From: Treponema sp.
GTDB taxonomy: Bacteria > Spirochaetota > Spirochaetia > Treponematales > Treponemataceae
Assembly: GCA_017453705.1 (NCBI GenBank)
Contig: JAFTEK010000269.1
Coordinates: 1-5,909, forward strand
Direction of reading: 5' to 3'
Length of the DNA: 5,909 nucleotides
In this document: positions 5,330-5,909 of the stretch, in pieces
Layout of the letters: each line of letters begins with the position of its first letter
Numbering within the stretch: the first letter of the stretch is position 1
Translations under genes and position numbers: made by a program
The notes under the pieces: model-generated
Database searches by the model: none
What the model saw: only the letters and a program-made list of their open reading frames with translations
What the model was told of the DNA's origin: nothing

Positions 5330-5909
5330 ATGAATTGGCTGAGAGTTTTTTTACGTTGTTCTCCACTCCTTTGGCTCGTAAGTCTGAGCCCGTTCCTGTC
5401 TGCCTGTTCCGGCAACGGAGGAAGTTCGAATTCCGGGGGCGGAATCTATAACGGCGATGGTTCTGCGGCTTCATATGGGGGGGGTATTCTGCGGATGACA
5501 TACTGACCCTCTCGAATGCGGGCGAAATAGATAAAATCGTACAGCTTTTTACTTCCGGCACCAGCGGCGGTGGAACTGCTCCCAATACCCATGTTGAGTT
5601 GTCGGCTGCCGACATCGGGCTGTCCTCAGATGAAACAGGTTCCGTGACTATTACGATGACCGTGAACGGCAAGACGCAGACTTACAAGTCAGACCTGGAG
5701 GGCGGCAAGGTTCTCTTTGACATACCTGCTGTTCCATCAGGTTCACAGGTCACTGTGAAAATGGACGTGCGCGACAGCTCCGGCACGCTCCTTCTGACAG
5801 GAAAAACTAGCAAGACCGTCTCCGGCACGAGCGATGCCATAGCCGTCACCCTGAGCGACAAGGTTGAGATACCTGTGGCGGAGGACTTCAATGCCGTCTT
5901 TTCAGCATA
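5330..5909 (+). CDS. Surface lipoprotein gene, out of frame at a poly-G tract (3' end outside window)
   Basis: The ATG at 5330 opens a lipoprotein signal peptide: Arg5 and Arg9, a hydrophobic stretch (LLWLVSLSPFL) and lipobox LSAC with lipidated Cys26, then a Gly/Ser-rich linker (SGNGGSSNSGGG). This frame runs into eight G at 5477-5484 and stops at 5504-5506, giving a 58-residue product. The frame that starts after the G-run as YSADDILTLSNAGEIDKIV stays open to the window end (~138 codons). It reads as a Ser/Thr/Gly-rich secreted beta-strand domain (GSVTITMTVNGKTQTYKSD, FDIPAVPSGSQVTVKMDV). Six or nine G would join both parts as one protein. I therefore treat it as one gene in an OFF or frameshifted state and not as two genes. 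The function is unknown; it probably encodes an exported, membrane-anchored surface protein. No Shine-Dalgarno precedes the ATG, and TAG in the codon just before it excludes a longer start. Confidence 0.75.
5477..5484 (+). repeat. Poly-G tract (8 G), candidate phase-variation switch
   Basis: Eight consecutive G sit exactly where the coding frame changes in the lipoprotein gene, inside a Gly-rich linker just after the lipidation site. Tracts of this length are prone to slipped-strand mispairing. Poly-G tracts are known to vary in length in Treponema pallidum genes and promoters. Confidence 0.8.

Noticed and set aside
5235..5891. Minus-strand ORFs of 145 and 69 codons opposite the lipoprotein gene
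   Set aside because: They are shadows of the plus-strand signal-peptide and beta-strand coding sequence, and their translations carry no recognisable features.
1..5909. CRISPR array, tRNA or rRNA genes
   Set aside because: I saw no regularly spaced direct repeats and no tRNA- or rRNA-like sequence; the only repeats are the isolated pairs described above.

Overview
The window looks like a chromosomal segment of an anaerobic, Treponema-like spirochaete. This is an inference from four things: an Rpn/PD-(D/E)XK transposase-family gene of the kind that is multi-copy in Treponema, a BioB with the sequence character of anaerobe enzymes, a surface lipoprotein gene with a poly-G tract, and small hairpin-rich intergenic repeats. 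No rRNA or other phylogenetic marker is present to confirm it.

Layout from left to right. (1) Positions 1-1205 (+) hold the C-terminal ~400 residues of threonyl-tRNA synthetase (thrS), cut by the window edge and followed by two tandem stem-loops. (2) Positions 1385-2173 (+) hold an intact Rpn-family nuclease/transposase gene whose extended -10 promoter abuts the ATG. (3) Positions 2213-2863 (+) hold the wreck of a DUF262/DUF1524 (GmrSD-type) nuclease gene. It has its own Shine-Dalgarno site, but an early one-base deletion and two internal deletions leave four fragments in shifting frames. (4) Positions ~2887-2962 hold a short piece resembling the middle of an Rpn gene, including a 30-nt near-identical copy of positions 1831-1860. 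Regions 2 to 4 form an accessory patch of mobile/defence-type DNA between housekeeping genes. (5) On the minus strand, a PfkB-family sugar kinase (2977-3888) lies downstream of biotin synthase (4166-5134). The kinase has its own strong promoter inside the end of bioB and a ~260-nt leader filled by a 174-bp hairpin-rich element with 13-bp terminal inverted repeats. (6) bioB is preceded by a perfect 8-bp inverted repeat resembling a BirA operator, with a -10 box in its spacer. (7) Positions 5330-5909 (+) hold the start of a lipoprotein gene, divergent from bioB. Its signal-peptide frame and downstream frame are joined by a run of eight G, so the gene is out of frame as given and is a candidate phase-variable locus. 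This gene is easy to miss because neither half forms a long ORF with a start codon.

The genes do not form one pathway. thrS is housekeeping, bioB is probably biotin-repressed on its own, and the kinase is transcribed separately. I see no complete new multi-gene system. The most interesting signals are the poly-G switch in the lipoprotein gene, the structured element in the kinase leader with mutually exclusive pairings, and the Rpn-derived repeat.
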